Shown: positions 1 through 11,850, counted from the first letter of the stretch. The stretch: DNA of 64,000 nt from Streblospio benedicti (GCA_019095985.1 CM032669.1:34158402-34222401); one strand, 5' to 3'. Program-made: numbers and translations. Notes: a model not told the origin generated them from the letters alone.

Positions 1-3000
1 CTAGTATAGGCTGGATGGTGGAGGCACCGGGGAACCAAACCCACTATCACGGGTGCGGAATTTATCTTCAACCAAATTGTTACACAGTTTGCATTATGTA
101 CAGACAGTTTGCATTATGTACAAAGGAAAAAATATGTAAAAAATTAACTTCGTATAAATTATTTCTCATCGGGTCTTTTGTACTTATGTATGCTCATTAT
201 CATGTACACTTTTTAGGTGAAAAGAAGCATGAATGAGTTGAGCAAGATAATGGCAAGTAAACCAATACAGCAGCCAGTGGAATTTGCAACAAGTCAGTGA
301 AATCAGAATATATCAGCCCAGTCCAGTGTTCCCTATGGCAATGTGCTAGGCAGAAAACAAGACGAAGCACCCAACAAAGTGACGATTACCTGGCTTTTGG
401 TTGGGTTAAAAATATCATTTGGACTGTGTTTGATTCAGTTTGAAAATTGTTTTATTCTATATTTATATACTGTATATACAACATACACTTATAGATGATG
501 CATTTCCTATGCCTGAAATTGTTGCATTTTTGCAGCTTGTGCAAACTTCTTTTATTTTCTTAGAGATTGAATGGATGACATGAAAGGCAATGTCTTTGAA
601 CAATATATATCATACTATATGGCATTTGACTTATGGAAGACATAAAATTTTCGTTTTCGTAGAAACAGAATATATGGTCTTTAAACAGCATTAAAATTTT
701 CAACTTTTTACAATCAAATCTAGCGACCATTTACGACAGTAAACTTCCATATTCTATTTTTGCATACTCCATCTGTAATATATGCTCACTATACCTGGGC
801 ATGGATATTTGGCAGCAAGGCTACAACACTCTTTGATTGCGAAAAGCAAATTGGTGTGTGTGTGGGGGGGGGAGCTGCCCAAATAAATTTAGGATTAAAT
901 GGATTGATTGGGGGCAATTTGGGGCGAGAACAGCAAATTCAACAAACTGTGAAGCTACCCACGTGTAGTTAGTAAACATTCAAGATCGTTAATCTAAATT
1001 AGGGTTTTACAGTATTTTAGTAGAGAAAAGGGGACAATTCAATGGACTTTAATCAGGATATGTTCAGTTTTAAGTTCAGTTTCCCTGGTTGTTTCACACG
1101 ATCATAATTCTTACCTAAATAGTCCTCTGTGGTGTACTTTCTACACAGGAAATACAATAAATGGTACTTGAAAATATAATTTTTGTAGTTTTGTTTTACT
1201 TGGATATCACGACGGGACGCTTTAGTGTGGCGTGTAGTGTAAATTATGAATATCTCGGTTGTTGGGTAATATGAAAGTGAAGCATTGCAAAGACCAATAG
1301 TAATTGTTTCTGTACCCTTTAATTTTCCAAACAATTAAAGGATATTAATTTTACCCGAAACTTATCACAAAACGTGTGCGTCCCTATTACTTCCTTCTGT
1401 TCTACGTAGATCTTATTAACAGAACGTGCTAAATGCAAATAAGTGTGAACGATAAAAAGATTATGATGTAATATTTTCTGCCACTTAATACCGGTAGGTG
1501 GTACACAACAACATTGAATGTGCAAGGTGAAGGGTGAGGGCGGTATATACAATTTAGTGAGAGTTGAGATTTCGGTTTTCAATTCGAGTATTGAGAAAAA
1601 GGCTTTTGCATTGAGATTTGTAACATTAATTTATTGAGATTTTGAGATAAAGGGGTACGTATATACCCCCCCCCCCCTTTCAAGGGTTAGTTCTGATGTT
1701 TTCTGTGTGCCAAATTTATGTAGATCTACCTTGTCCAGATGGGTGTATAGAAATGAATCAGGTTGTACATACAATTGACTATATATTGTGTATCGGGTAA
1801 TTAAATTTGCATGTTCGTTGTATCTGAATAACTTTGCATGATGAGAGTTCAATTACATTAATAAATTTCTCAGAACATGCATGTAGTTTTTTGTTTACTT
1901 TAAACAAAGTCCAATATCATAATTAAAGGTTTAGATATTCAGCCACAAAAAGTACTGTACACATCAATTTTGTAGTGGACTGACATCATGATATTATAGG
2001 AGCAACCATTAACAGTAGGCCCAAAAAAATGCCAATAAATGGGGAAAAAAGTTCCAACAATAAATGATGCACCACGCCGTAACCCGGGGTCCGTATGATG
2101 CCCCGGGGTGCCGTGAAATGCACACCACGGCATGTCGTGATGCCCCGTTTCTCCCGTGATATTTCCGTGTATCGGTCGTTGCTAAAAGGCAGACCACCAA
2201 AAGAATGACGGCGATGTGCATTTTCGTTTTGTCACAATGTACTAGGTTGGAAATCGAGTTTTAATAAATTATGAATAAATAAGATGTTTTTATGTTTTTA
2301 TTGTGACAAAACTTAAATATTTTACTTGTGAATATCAACAAAATTTGATACCACAGCAGCCTACCAGTCATCATGGTATGCATTGATGGTAATTAATTAG
2401 CTCAAAAATGCCGGGGTATTGATGTTGAAAAAAAAACATAAGTTCTTGATCATAGCTCAAAAATTGCAATTTTTTTTATTTTCACGGAACCGCCGGGGTA
2501 TTCGGTGGGCGGATTCTTTGAAATATTCCTTACAAAATATTGTTTGTTTGCCTCTGAAATTTCAAAGTAGAACCGTAACAAATGTAATAATTGGAATATG
2601 GTTGTGGAGAATACGAGTGCAATAGTAAAACATGAACAAAATCTTCTGTTGTGATTTCTATTGAATGTTATCCATAAAAACATTTTTACATACACAGTAT
2701 AATTCAACAAACAAAAATTGTTAATTCCTAACGTCTTCATTCACTCCAGGTCATTAGTCCTCATATCCACTTCATTCAAGCATTTACTCCATTAATACGC
2801 AACATAATTTTGAAACAGTCACAATGCCAACTTGCGCATCCAGATCCTACTGTTGACTCTTCATATCCAAGTGATCTACCTGAAAAAAGAAATCCCTTCC
2901 CACCTACATCCCAGCTTTTCTTGTAGCAGATAGAAAAAGCTTCTTTCTCTTTCTCAGATATTAACCACCTATCCCAAACCCTCATACTTCATAAAATATC

Positions 3001-3600
3001 CAATTGTCTCGCAATCATTAATTAACTAATTAAAATAAATAATGGCATTACATTAATAATAAATACTTGAACATTTGGATGTGAACTTCGGTATATTTCA
3101 TGGATCATACCAACATAAGTATCGCTATGCCACTGTCCATTCCTGTGTAAATAATACACAGTATGCAATCTAGATTTTTCCCTTGAAATTATCATCCGTC
3201 CACCACTTAGTCCAAATGAATTTTATCACCTTGCGTCCACAAACAATCCCATTTAACAGTCAGGAAATTTTATGCATTTCAAGTTCAATTTTGCCAAAAG
3301 TTCTTTTCTCCATTAAATTTTGTGAACTTAAAATGCAAATGCACATGATTATCACAGTCACTTTTAAATATTCTTAAAATTATTCGCATGAGCATGTATT
3401 GCACAAATTAGAATCCAAAAAATTGGTGACATTGCAATTTACTGCTTGAGCAGTCATTCCATAAAACTTAAATAACTTTTACTTCTTTTGCACTGGTGTT
3501 ACTCGCTGAATGAACTTTTAAAAACCATGCCTTTTGAATTTTCTTTTCTCTTCCCCAACTTACTACACTTGCTGACCGAAACTTTTCATTCTTCATACGA
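1..3600. other. Gene-free AT-rich flank
   Basis: I see no supportable coding exon on either strand. A 20-bp tandem duplication lies at about 84-121. A poly-C run sits near 1667-1677. A CpG-rich patch at about 2065-2215 contains CCCGGGG repeats and a short palindrome around CCACGGCATGTCGTG, and probably belongs to an unidentified repeat. The open frames here are short, AT-rich and unlike proteins I know. Confidence 0.6.
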
Positions 3601-3835
3601 TTGCATGTAACTCGGAAGCGACTGGAGACGATGGACGATACGAAGGGCAATATTACAAACCTTGCTCATCATTGCATGACAGAGAAGGCATGAGATGTGT
3701 GGAAGATGCTGAGTATTCACCGGGTCTACATCTGTCATCGGCAGTGCGCTTGATGGCTAGAAGGACCTACTTTGGTGAAGGTTTGCTATGAGGCTTAACG
3801 AACATGCAAGATGAACAGGCTATTCTAGATGAGAC
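3600..3835 (-). other. Probable 3' UTR of the LENG8-like gene
   Basis: This stretch directly follows the minus-strand stop codon and is clearly richer in G+C than the DNA further left, as transcribed sequence often is. I could not identify a certain polyadenylation signal, so the left boundary is a guess. Confidence 0.35.
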
Positions 3836-3995
3836 CTAGATGGCATTGACTACACTCGAGCTGGTTTTGCAATCCAGCTTGGACTGGCAGGGCGACAGGG
3901 TCATGGACTTTTCAACGAGCCAAGCGAGGAGAGCTTCATTGTCGTCAAACGCCAACTCTTTGGCCAAATACTCCACTGGGAGCGAAGGCCGGTAA
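3836..3995 (-). CDS. LENG8-like protein, terminal coding exon (SAC3/GANP domain end)
   Basis: Read on the minus strand, a good acceptor (TTTTATCTTGCCAG) opens a frame of one base plus 52 codons and a TAG stop. The protein reads YRPSLPVEYLAKELAFDDNE, then a less conserved stretch, LDCK and a short tail. This matches what I recall of the C-terminus of human LENG8 (FRPALPVSYLQAELAFE, later SIDCR, ending a few residues on), both in order and in distance to the stop. LENG8 belongs to the SAC3/GANP/THP3 family, nuclear scaffold proteins linked to mRNA processing and export. The codon split across the intron (TC plus T, serine) restores KSYRPSLP, the counterpart of KTFRPALP. The identification comes from memory of the family, not a search. 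Confidence 0.88.
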
Positions 3996-4437
3996 CTGGC
4001 AAGATAAAAATTTAAAGTTTATACACGTCCACATGCAGACATTAAGGAAACAGAGTAAATACATGAATACATTAGCAAATTTATCTAAAATAACAATGTA
4101 ACAAATTTTGCAAAAAAACAAAAAAGGTGTTAGAATTTTTCCATGCATTCATGAACATGACTCTGTTTGGCAGACTAAATTACTCACCAGACATACAGTT
4201 CATGTCTAAAAAAATTTATTAAAATAGACAGCACAATATACTTTGGCTGCAAGATAAAATAAAAATAGTAGACTTGCTTAATTGTTGTCAAAATTTTGCA
4301 TCAAACTTACCTGTTATAATCAATATAATTTTGAAAATATATTTAACTTACCACTTATAAATTTGCCTAAAATAAAATTTAGTCGAAATACATTTAAGAA
4401 AGTAAGAAAGAAACCAATATTCAACCAAAATACATAC

Positions 4438-4641
4438 GACTTGACCATCAACTTGAGGCCATCTTTTCGCACTCGATCTACGAACCAGTCTATCAAGTAA
4501 CCTGACATTTTGGGAGCCTCTTTATACAACTTAAAGCGGTGGTAATTTTTTAGTGCAAAAGCTGCCTGAATGTTCAGAGCATGCTTTATACACTCATCTT
4601 GACGCATTCGGGCGTCAGAGACGCTTTTATCGTTGTAAGAT
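4438..4641 (-). CDS. LENG8-like protein, penultimate coding exon (SAC3/GANP domain)
   Basis: The minus-strand exon is bounded by acceptor CCAATGTGCAG and donor TC|GTATGT. It gives 67 codons plus two bases, in phase with the terminal exon across a 442-bp intron. Recognisable segments are DECIKHALNIQAAFAL, NYHRFKLY, APKMSGYLID and VRKDGLKLMVK, in the same order as human LENG8 ([46 protein letters not shown]). Two oddities stand out: one of the two adjacent phenylalanines in NYHRFF is missing, and the usual ID-K-F is ID-W-F. Both frames and splice sites are intact. The start of this exon is less certain than its end. The next upstream exon should lie at higher coordinates, but a gap begins 31 bases away and I found no earlier LENG8 exon in the window. 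It may be a fast-evolving gene, a partial duplicate, or a gene split by assembly. Confidence 0.85.
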
Positions 4642-4671
4642 CTGCACATTGGTTAAGGCAAATTTTACAGA

Positions 4672-4771
4672 NNNNNNNNNNNNNNNNNNNNNNNNNNNNN
4701 NNNNNNNNNNNNNNNNNNNNNNNNNNNNNNNNNNNNNNNNNNNNNNNNNNNNNNNNNNNNNNNNNNNNNNN
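4672..4771. other. Assembly gap of 100 N
   Basis: A run of exactly 100 N is the usual placeholder for a gap of unknown size. It separates the LENG8-like exons from everything to the right, so their real distance and orientation relative to contig 2 are unknown. Confidence 0.99.
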
Positions 4772-5069
4772 GAACTAGATCCACAAGTATTTGTATACAA
4801 ACATGGCAGACAAAATCAAACTGTTTTATGTGAAATTGAGCGACTACAGGAGCCCACAGCACTAAAGGGGGTGTTTGCAGTGGGCTCCTACCGGAGCCTG
4901 CGGCACTTAGGTGTTAACAAAGCTATTAAAATAAACATCTTTATTGCCAATGAGTCAACGTTCTTCTTGCTATGCTGTGCTTTCTGAGCACTCTTGATCA
5001 GATTCATTCTTAATATATTGCTGTTCCAAATGTATCTGTTTCCTCATTTAGTAAGTTGCCAACTTGAAC
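4772..5069. other. Gene-free stretch with a small hairpin
   Basis: No coding support. An inverted repeat (AGGAGCCCAC at 4848-4857 and GTGGGCTCCT at 4880-4889) could form a hairpin. The rest is unremarkable. Confidence 0.5.
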
Positions 5070-5366
5070 TACAGGACAACCTCTATTATCCGAAACAGTT
5101 GGGATGTTCGTTGGGTATTCGGATAAAAGAGGATTTGGGATGAAAGAGGGGGTATGGGTGGGCAAATTTAACACATTGTATTTACATGTACCAGAAGTGA
5201 CTATGGACGATAATAGAAGATATTCACGAAATACCTTATCCAACAACTCCTCCATCACTTTGGGTTGAAGTTATATATCGTAAACCAATATTCCTATCAT
5301 TAAAATTCGATTGATCTTCATTTAATACATTTTGTACAAGTAATAAAGCTATAGTTTGCAATGATT

Positions 5367-6217
5367 AAATCTCCCCGGACGAAGTCCGAAGGGGGATTTC
5401 TTGCTTTGCTTCTGTCTGTCCGTGCGTGTGTGCGTGCGTGCGTCTGAAATAAACAGGCTGATAACTCGAAGACTACTTGAGCTATTGATTTGCAAATTGA
5501 ATATGTCTTGTTTGAGAAAAAATGTACCTCTCAAAAAATTTTGTTTGTACTTTGGCCTACTTTTGACGAACTTACGAGCGTTATGTAATAAACCTTGTTA
5601 ACACTCTACAGGGAGAAGTACTTGACCTATGGTCACCAAACTTCATATTTAGCTTCGTTGTACTACTCTCCAGAGCTGATTAGATTTTGGTGTACTTTGG
5701 CCTACTTTTGATGAAGTTACGATGGGTTTTTAAAATCAAATTATTACGTAATTGTGATTATCTGTCTCCTGGCAACAGTTTATGACGTATCATCACCAAA
5801 CTTAACATTTGGTATGTCCATGTCACTCTCCTCACGTGATTTGATATTGGTGTACTTTGGCCTACTTTTGAACTTATGAGCGTTACGTAATAAACCTTGT
5901 TAACACTCTACTGGGAGAAGTGTGACCTATGGTCACCAAACTTCATATTTAGCTTTGTTGTACTACTCTCCAGAGCTGATTAGATTTTGGTGTACTTTGG
6001 CCTACTTTTGATGAAATTATGATGTGTTTTACAAACAAATTATTACGAATTTGTGTTTATCTGTCTCCTGGGAAGACTTTATTACCTATCATCACCAAAC
6101 TTGACATTTTGTATGACTATGTCACTCTCCTCATGTGATTTGATATTTGAGTACTTTGGCCTACTTTTCAAAAATGGCCTGATCAGGGAAATGGCCTGAT
6201 CGGGGAAGGGGAGATTT
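5367..6217 (+). repeat. Hairpin-ended dispersed repeat B with internal 302-bp tandem units
   Basis: The left end AAATCTCCCC (5367-5376) is matched by GGGGAGATTT at 6208-6217. The left end also folds on itself: AAATCTCCCC, a GGACGAAGTCC core, then GGGGGATTT. Next come a CTGTCTGTCCGTGCGTG tract and nearly two copies of a unit of about 302 bp (anchored on GCGTTATGTAATAAACC at 5578 and its relative at 5880). Each unit carries TACTTTGGCCTACTTTT and GTCACCAAACTTCATATTTA. It has no coding capacity. It lies inside the 5072-9136 transposon and so probably inserted after it. Confidence 0.72.
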
Positions 6218-6870
6218 ACGGCGTTCATGACGACTACTTGTTTTAATATCAAAACACATGGCTTTGTTCATTTTCGAGTTACAAAACAAAACAAAGAAGT
6301 AGTCTCGCTCAACCCGTCTCTGTGTTGGTGTACGCTCATCAAATGGAGTAGAGTGCTTTTTTGATAGATGCTGTATCAAGCATTCTGTGTGCGTTGTGTA
6401 GGAGTCAAAATGAGAGTAAGAGTCTAGTCTGAAGTTAACCCTTTGGGTGCCAGACGCCTATCAACTATAATTTGCCAAACCGATTCCCCTGCTCAATTGC
6501 CAAAAAAAATTAGCTGCAGCATGAAACGTTTTGCGAGTTCAAAGTTTTCATTTATGAACTTCACAGCTGTCACTTCAAACTGTCGTAAAATCCCTTAGAA
6601 TTACTCTATCTTAACAAATTAGAAACTTAATGCAATTAAATTTTGTTTTGCATCCTGTGTTGCATAAAAATATTCAAGACAACATTTTAGTTTCTAAAAT
6701 AACCAATAGTTTCGGGAGGTCGTTATGTACACGTTTTTTGTAGTGTGTTTCACAAGAAGAAAATTTCCTGGGAAGTAATAAATCGGTGTGATGTGAAAAA
6801 TCAATTAATGTTTATATAATTTATACTATGATAATCCTTAGGCGAATCTCTTCATGGTGATATATTTTTA
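6218..6870. other. Gene-free remnant between nested repeats
   Basis: AT-rich sequence, probably original interior of the 5072-9136 transposon or an older insertion. No frame or motif I can support. Confidence 0.4.
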
Positions 6871-8185
6871 GCTCACCTGCTGTGAAACAGCAAGTGAGCT
6901 TTTGGGATCACCTTTCGTCCGTCTGTCCGTCCGTCTGTCCGTCCGTCCGTCAACAATTCATATTTTCTAAATAATTTCTTTATTTTTCATTTGATTTTCA
7001 CCAAACTTGTACACAACTTATATGGCTGTCTTATCATCATATCATATTTGAATCATTCCCCTGGGTGTAATATTGACCCCTCCCCAGGGGTCCATATAAA
7101 AAAAATGACAATTCATATTTTCCATATAATTTCTTTATTTTTCATTTGATTTTCACCAAACTTGTACAGTACTTATATGGCATTCTCATCATCATATCAT
7201 ATGTGAATCATCTCCCTGGGCAGTGTAAAATTGACCTCCCCTGGGGGTCCATATTAAAAAAATTGTATTAAGTGATATTTTTTCATTTTTAATTAGATTT
7301 TCACCAAACTTGCACATAAGTTATATGCTTATGTAATGCTCATACCATATTAGAATCATGCCTGTGGGTGACAAATTGACCCACCCCCCACCCCCAGGGG
7401 TGCTCCAAAAATAAACAACATAATTGTAACTAGTTTATTTTTCATTTTATTTCCACCAAACTTGTACACAACTTATATGACTGTCTTATCATCATATCAT
7501 ATTTGAATCATTCCCTGGTGTAAAATTGACCCCCCCCCAGGGGTCCATATTAAAAATTGTAAAAAAAATTGTAACTTCTTTTTTTCTTTTCATTTTTTGC
7601 CTCTAGCTTTTGTACAAACTTCTTGTACACAACTTGTATGGCTGTCTTATCATGTCATATTTGAATCATTCCCCTGGGTGTAAAATTGATCCCTCCCCAT
7701 GGGTCCATATTAAAAAAAATAAAAAAAAAATATATTTGTGATTGTCTAAACAGGAAATAAGTTTATGGTCAGAGATTTGAGGTGATTTGTATAAGAAAAC
7801 AATACTATTTCAATCAAAGAATAGTCATATGCTTATGTAATAGTCATATTTGAATCATGCCCGTGGGTGACAGATTTACCCCCATCCCCAGGGGTACCTC
7901 TAAAAGAAATTAATAATTGTGACTGGTTTTGTCATTTTTCAATTGATTTTTTATTCTGATAAACCATATTTGAATCATACCCGTGGCTGACAAATTGACT
8001 TCACGGTTAATATTGAAGCCCATTTTTCAATTGATTTTTTATTCTGATAAACCATATTTGAATCATACCCGTGGGTGACAAATTGACTTCACGCTTAATT
8101 TTGAAGCCCAATTTACATATTGGTACCCTCATCAGTATTCTCATTGGCAGGTGAGCGATATAGGACCTTATGGTCCTCTTGTTTG
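6871..8185 (+). repeat. Hairpin-ended dispersed repeat A, near full length, with about 150-bp tandem units
   Basis: The left end GCTCACCTGC (6871-6880) continues into a near-perfect hairpin (CTGCTGTgaaACAGCA) and returns to GTGAGC. Then follow GGGATCACCTTTCGTCC and a GTCCGTCCGTC tract. The body holds roughly five degenerating units of about 150 bp (CACCAAACTTG at about 7000, 7154, 7302 and 7454), each with TATTTGAATCAT, CCCTGGGTG and CCCAGGGGTCCAT. An 88-bp duplication lies near the right end (7941 and 8029). The right end GCAGGTGAGC (8147-8156) is the reverse complement of the left, followed by GATATAGGACCTTATGGTCC. Other copies in the window start at 12401 and 16011. Non-coding; how it moves is not evident. 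Confidence 0.8.
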
Positions 8186-8287
8186 TAAATATTACATTCT
8201 ATCATTCCGTGCAGAAATCACCGCCAATAACCCACGCTGATTGGTCAATCTCCGTGCTTAATTACCACGCTCCCCAAAAAACCCACA

Positions 8288-8385
8288 GCGTTAGTCTAAA
8301 CTCCTCACAATATCAATACAGCCGCTGACGTAGTAAGGCGTGTTCATGCTGTGCGGAGTGCAACAGTTTAGACTAACGCCTCCGC
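8288..8385. repeat. Imperfect palindrome around GCGTTAGTCTAAAC
   Basis: GCGTTAGTCTAAAC near 8289 and GTTTAGACTAACGC near 8372 are exact inverted copies. The surroundings repeat a CTCCGCGC-CTCAAAAC motif at about 8390 and 8412. Probably a MITE or the remains of another element within the 5072-9136 transposon. Confidence 0.5.
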
Positions 8386-9138
8386 GCACTCAAAACGGTA
8401 GGAATTGACGTCTCCGCGCGCTCAAAACAAACGAAATTGACTTGAATGTTGAATGTTATAATATGATTTATTTTAAAATAAAATCATGAAAATGGATTTT
8501 AGTCATGATAGAATGGTGATTGACCACTCGATTGTCGTGTCACTTCGTTCGGGTAAATCAGACGTCAGCATGCTCAATTTTGCGATTGACACTCCAATCT
8601 CGTGGTCAATTCCTACAATGTCCCCTTACAAAAAAATGAGCCTAAACATTTCTCCACGTGACAGCTCAAAACAGGTAATGGCGGACTTTGTTGCATTTTA
8701 ATCATGGTTTGCCTAATAAATCAATTATGTGAGGTTATTACCAATCATAAGCTGAAAATAATTACAGCTGAGTGTTCCTCAATTACTTGTACAAATAATT
8801 ATCTAAATTTCAAATCAATTACAGCCATTTATTCCTGCAAACGAAGTGATCATCAGTGGCATGTTCTAGCTGTCAAATGACAGATAACTTGGATTCCACA
8901 CGAACGAAATCATCGTAGCTCGGCAATATACCACTGTGTTCTGTACGACGATAAGATCGTTGTTTGGCAGTTTATCTGCTGCTTTTAAGACACGATTAGA
9001 TCATTATTTGGCACCGAAAGGGTTAAAATACAAGCTTGACATGGAAGCATTCACTCCAGAAAATCGTATTTACACAAAACATTCGGATTATTGGAAAACT
9101 CGGATGAAGGATATTCGGATAATAGAGGTTGTCCTGTA

Positions 9139-10900
9139 TATCTATAGTGATACTTATTTTTGTATAAGTCCTTTGAGTTAATTTTGAATAGTATAAAATA
9201 CACCGAAAGATGTCTACTTGAGCAAGATATTTATCAAATGAAGGTATAACTATATGCTTCAATGTATTTAGCTTCAAATTGTTTCTACTTTCACTTTTAA
9301 CTTTAATGAATGGTTATGAATGAATGAATGGTTAACATGTGAGTATTTCAACCCTTGGTCCGTGCCATTTCATTGGTTTGACAAAATAAAAAAATGTGCA
9401 TGAAAATCACCATATTTACGATAAAACGTCCAAGATAAAACTTTTCCTGTAGCCTTTAATATTCATATTTCTTAACCCTAAGCTTGCCAGATAACGAATA
9501 TGATGATTGTCTATGCCAGGGGTCGGAAAATTATTTCAAGCAATAAAAACATCTTCGATCTTTGCTCTCTTTATTGTAGCTCATGTTGTAAAAAGGTTAT
9601 TCCAGGGTCTCAAATATTGGGAATTTCAACATGCCAATTTGTCTACGGGTATAAAATCGGCTGTACTTTCTGATTTTCATCATTAGGTGGTCATATAACT
9701 TCATCTTTATGTTAAAAAAATTATTAAAACTAACGTCGGAAGCAATTGCCTCTTTGAATTTGACAGGTCGGCATCTGATTTTAAACTGCGTAGTATTACA
9801 ACTTATACTAATCGTAAGAATGTTTTATCAAAGTTACTGGAGTAACAACATGAACCACCCATATTTCATACTGATATATTTTTACTCAGAATATTTATTT
9901 CCATAAACTCCTTCAAAACCGAGTGTTAGCGACACATCTTTCAGCTGTTCCGAGTACAATTGGAAATGCATATCGTTTTGTTAAAAAAAAATAGTTATTC
10001 GATGTCCACATTTGATGAGTAGTTTTTCAATCGCCTTATTTGTGATCCGGCATGCAATTTAAAATCCGATGATTTACGTGAGAGTAATAATCTATGATTT
10101 CTTTGCACAGAATATGAAATGTCTGACGCCATGTTACCTCATGCATGAATTAAAAAGAGAGTAGGTGCCTGCTGAGTTTTCCCAGAGATAGCCTTACTCT
10201 GCGTGCAGCGCTCTGCGCAGAGCTGTGGTTGATTCGTGACGGCGCTCAATGATGAAGGATGGACATTTTAGCCATTGTCAAATAGGGGTCTTTGTGATCT
10301 TACGTAAGAATACCACATCCTCGAGGCAAAACTATTATGGGTTATAACACCGCCAGGAATCTAGTTTACATTTTTATTATTAAGTCTTTCATACAAAGAT
10401 GGGGTCGAGACGAATTGAACAGTGTATCACATGTCAGGGTTTATCGCAAGAAAATATGAGTTTTTGAGGTCCCAAGTTTGAAGCAGATAATGCATGTTTG
10501 ATGCGTAAATATTTGTTCATAATAAGATAATTAAAATATTAGCATTATACTGTATAATTCCTCCATAGAAGACATCGAAATGTATAGTTTCACTGCTCAA
10601 TGTCTACTTACTAGAACAGGAAATTAAAATTATGAGTATTTGCATATGAATTTCATGGACAAACTCAAGACTGTTTTTTATGGAATTGGGCTGCACATAT
10701 ATGCGCCGTGTAGCCAGGAAGGGGTATATTACATTGGGCACATATATGCGCCCATAGCGCAAGGATAGGGTTAATAGAAATTGACATATGTATATACAAA
10801 TGCATGATATATTAGATTTTTATGACGTAGTAGGAGGATTACAGATGTATTTGTCTACAAAATCATTGGATTATCAAGCTTCTCGGTTCAAAATAACTAG
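9139..10900. other. Gene-free stretch
   Basis: AT-rich with no coding frame, long repeat or known motif that I can support. One GC-rich spot with a short palindrome (GCAGCGCTCTGCGCAGAGC) lies at about 10205-10223. Confidence 0.5.
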
Positions 10901-10920
10901 ACATAGCTGTCATTTTAAAA

Positions 10921-11802
10921 ATGAAATTTTCTCATTTTTGGAAAAACCAAGTGTGTGATCTCTGGGTTACAGCTCGACAGACTGCAGAAGACTGGAAACA
11001 TCCCTGTGCTGTCTTTCTCGCGGGTACAGGTAGTAACTCCATCTACTGTGGAAAATGTGCCTGTTGGGTCCACAAGAAATGCAGTGGCATCAAAGGCCCT
11101 CTGAGAAATGACCCAAGTTACATATGTCAGAGGTGTGCAGGTGCTGCCAGACCTGTTGATGGCAGGCCAGTCAAGGAGGTCACAGTAGGTGAGCATAAGC
11201 TGGAAGTTGTGTCCGAGTTCTGCTACTTTGGTGACATGCTATCCAGCGGTGGTGACTGTGAGCTAGCAGCTACCGTGAGATGCAGGACCGCATGGGGGGA
11301 AGTTCTGCGGCTCCTCCCGATACTCACAAACAAGCATCTCCCGCTGGTATCCAGAGGCAGAGTTTACTCCACTTGTGTACGTAGTGTGATGCTACATGGT
11401 TCAGAAACCTGGGCTGCCTCCTCCAAGACCCTGAACCGTTTGAGAAGAAATGATCGAGACATGATCCGATGGATCTGTCGTGTAAGGCCCGAGGATGACG
11501 TGAGCTCTGACTGCCTCCTAGAAAAGCTTGGTATAAAGGACATCGAAGCTGTGCTTCGTGCGAACAGGATGAGATGGCTAGGCCATGTAGAGCGAAGTAC
11601 CAGCTGGATAGCCATAGTGAGGGACCATAAAATCATGAGACAGAAAGCTCCAGGCAGACCAAAGTTGACCTGGGATGACCTGGTGAAACGAGACAGAGTA
11701 TCACTTGGCATGGAAGGAATGGACCCCAAGGACCGTCAAGCATGGAGGGGACGTCTACGGTCACAACTAGGCAGCCAGGCCGCACCCTCTGCAGAGGATT
11801 AA
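10921..11802 (+). mobile_element. Non-LTR retrotransposon (LINE), 5'-truncated ORF2 C-terminal part
   Basis: This is a 293-codon frame without the reverse-transcriptase catalytic core. Residues about 43-72 hold a CGKCACWVHKKC zinc-finger core followed by a CQRC pair, PHD-like with its first ligands missing. From about residue 100 it shows the conserved post-RT segment of LINE polymerases: FCYFGDMLSSGG, AATVRCRTAWG, GRVYSTCVRSVMLHGSETWA, NDRDMIRWICRV, LGIKDIE..L..NRMRWLGHVER, GRPKLTWDDLVKRD and DRQAWRGRLR. Homology therefore appears to begin shortly after the first methionine, which is just a convenient start in flanking DNA. Truncation at the 5' side and an intact 3' side are typical of target-primed insertion. 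The open frame over about 880 bp suggests a fairly young copy. I cannot name the clade with certainty. Confidence 0.88.
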
Positions 11803-11850
11803 TTCAGGCCTGCCCAAATAAACGATGATGAGGATGAGGATGAGGATGAT
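11803..11850 (+). repeat. LINE 3' tail with GATGAG repeats
   Basis: Directly after the stop codon come a short 3' UTR (CAGGCCTGCCCAAATAAACG) and several GATGAG/GATGATG units. Simple-repeat tails of this sort mark the 3' end of several non-LTR retrotransposon clades. Confidence 0.7.

Larger units (their letters stand above)
5072..9136. mobile_element. DNA transposon with perfect 23-bp TIRs, pogo/Tigger-like, filled with nested repeats
   Basis: The left end 5072-5094 begins CAGGACAACCTCTATTATCC, and the right end 9114-9136 is its exact reverse complement. Both ends are flanked by TA (5070-5071 and 9137-9138), the target duplication of the Tc1/mariner/pogo superfamily. The ATTCGGATA-type word recurs inside both ends as subterminal repeats. 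About half of the 4.07 kb is explained by two other repeats that sit inside (5367-6217 and 6871-8185). I see no transposase-like frame in what remains, so this is probably a non-autonomous or gutted copy. The assignment to pogo/Tigger rests on the TIR flavour (GGACAACCTC..TTATCCGAA) and the TA duplication. An alternative is two unrelated solitary ends, but perfect 23-bp identity plus TA at both sides favours one element. Confidence 0.72.

Noticed and set aside
8486-8701. 71-codon open frame inside the 5072-9136 transposon
   Set aside because: It overlaps an imperfect inverted repeat and has no transposase motifs.
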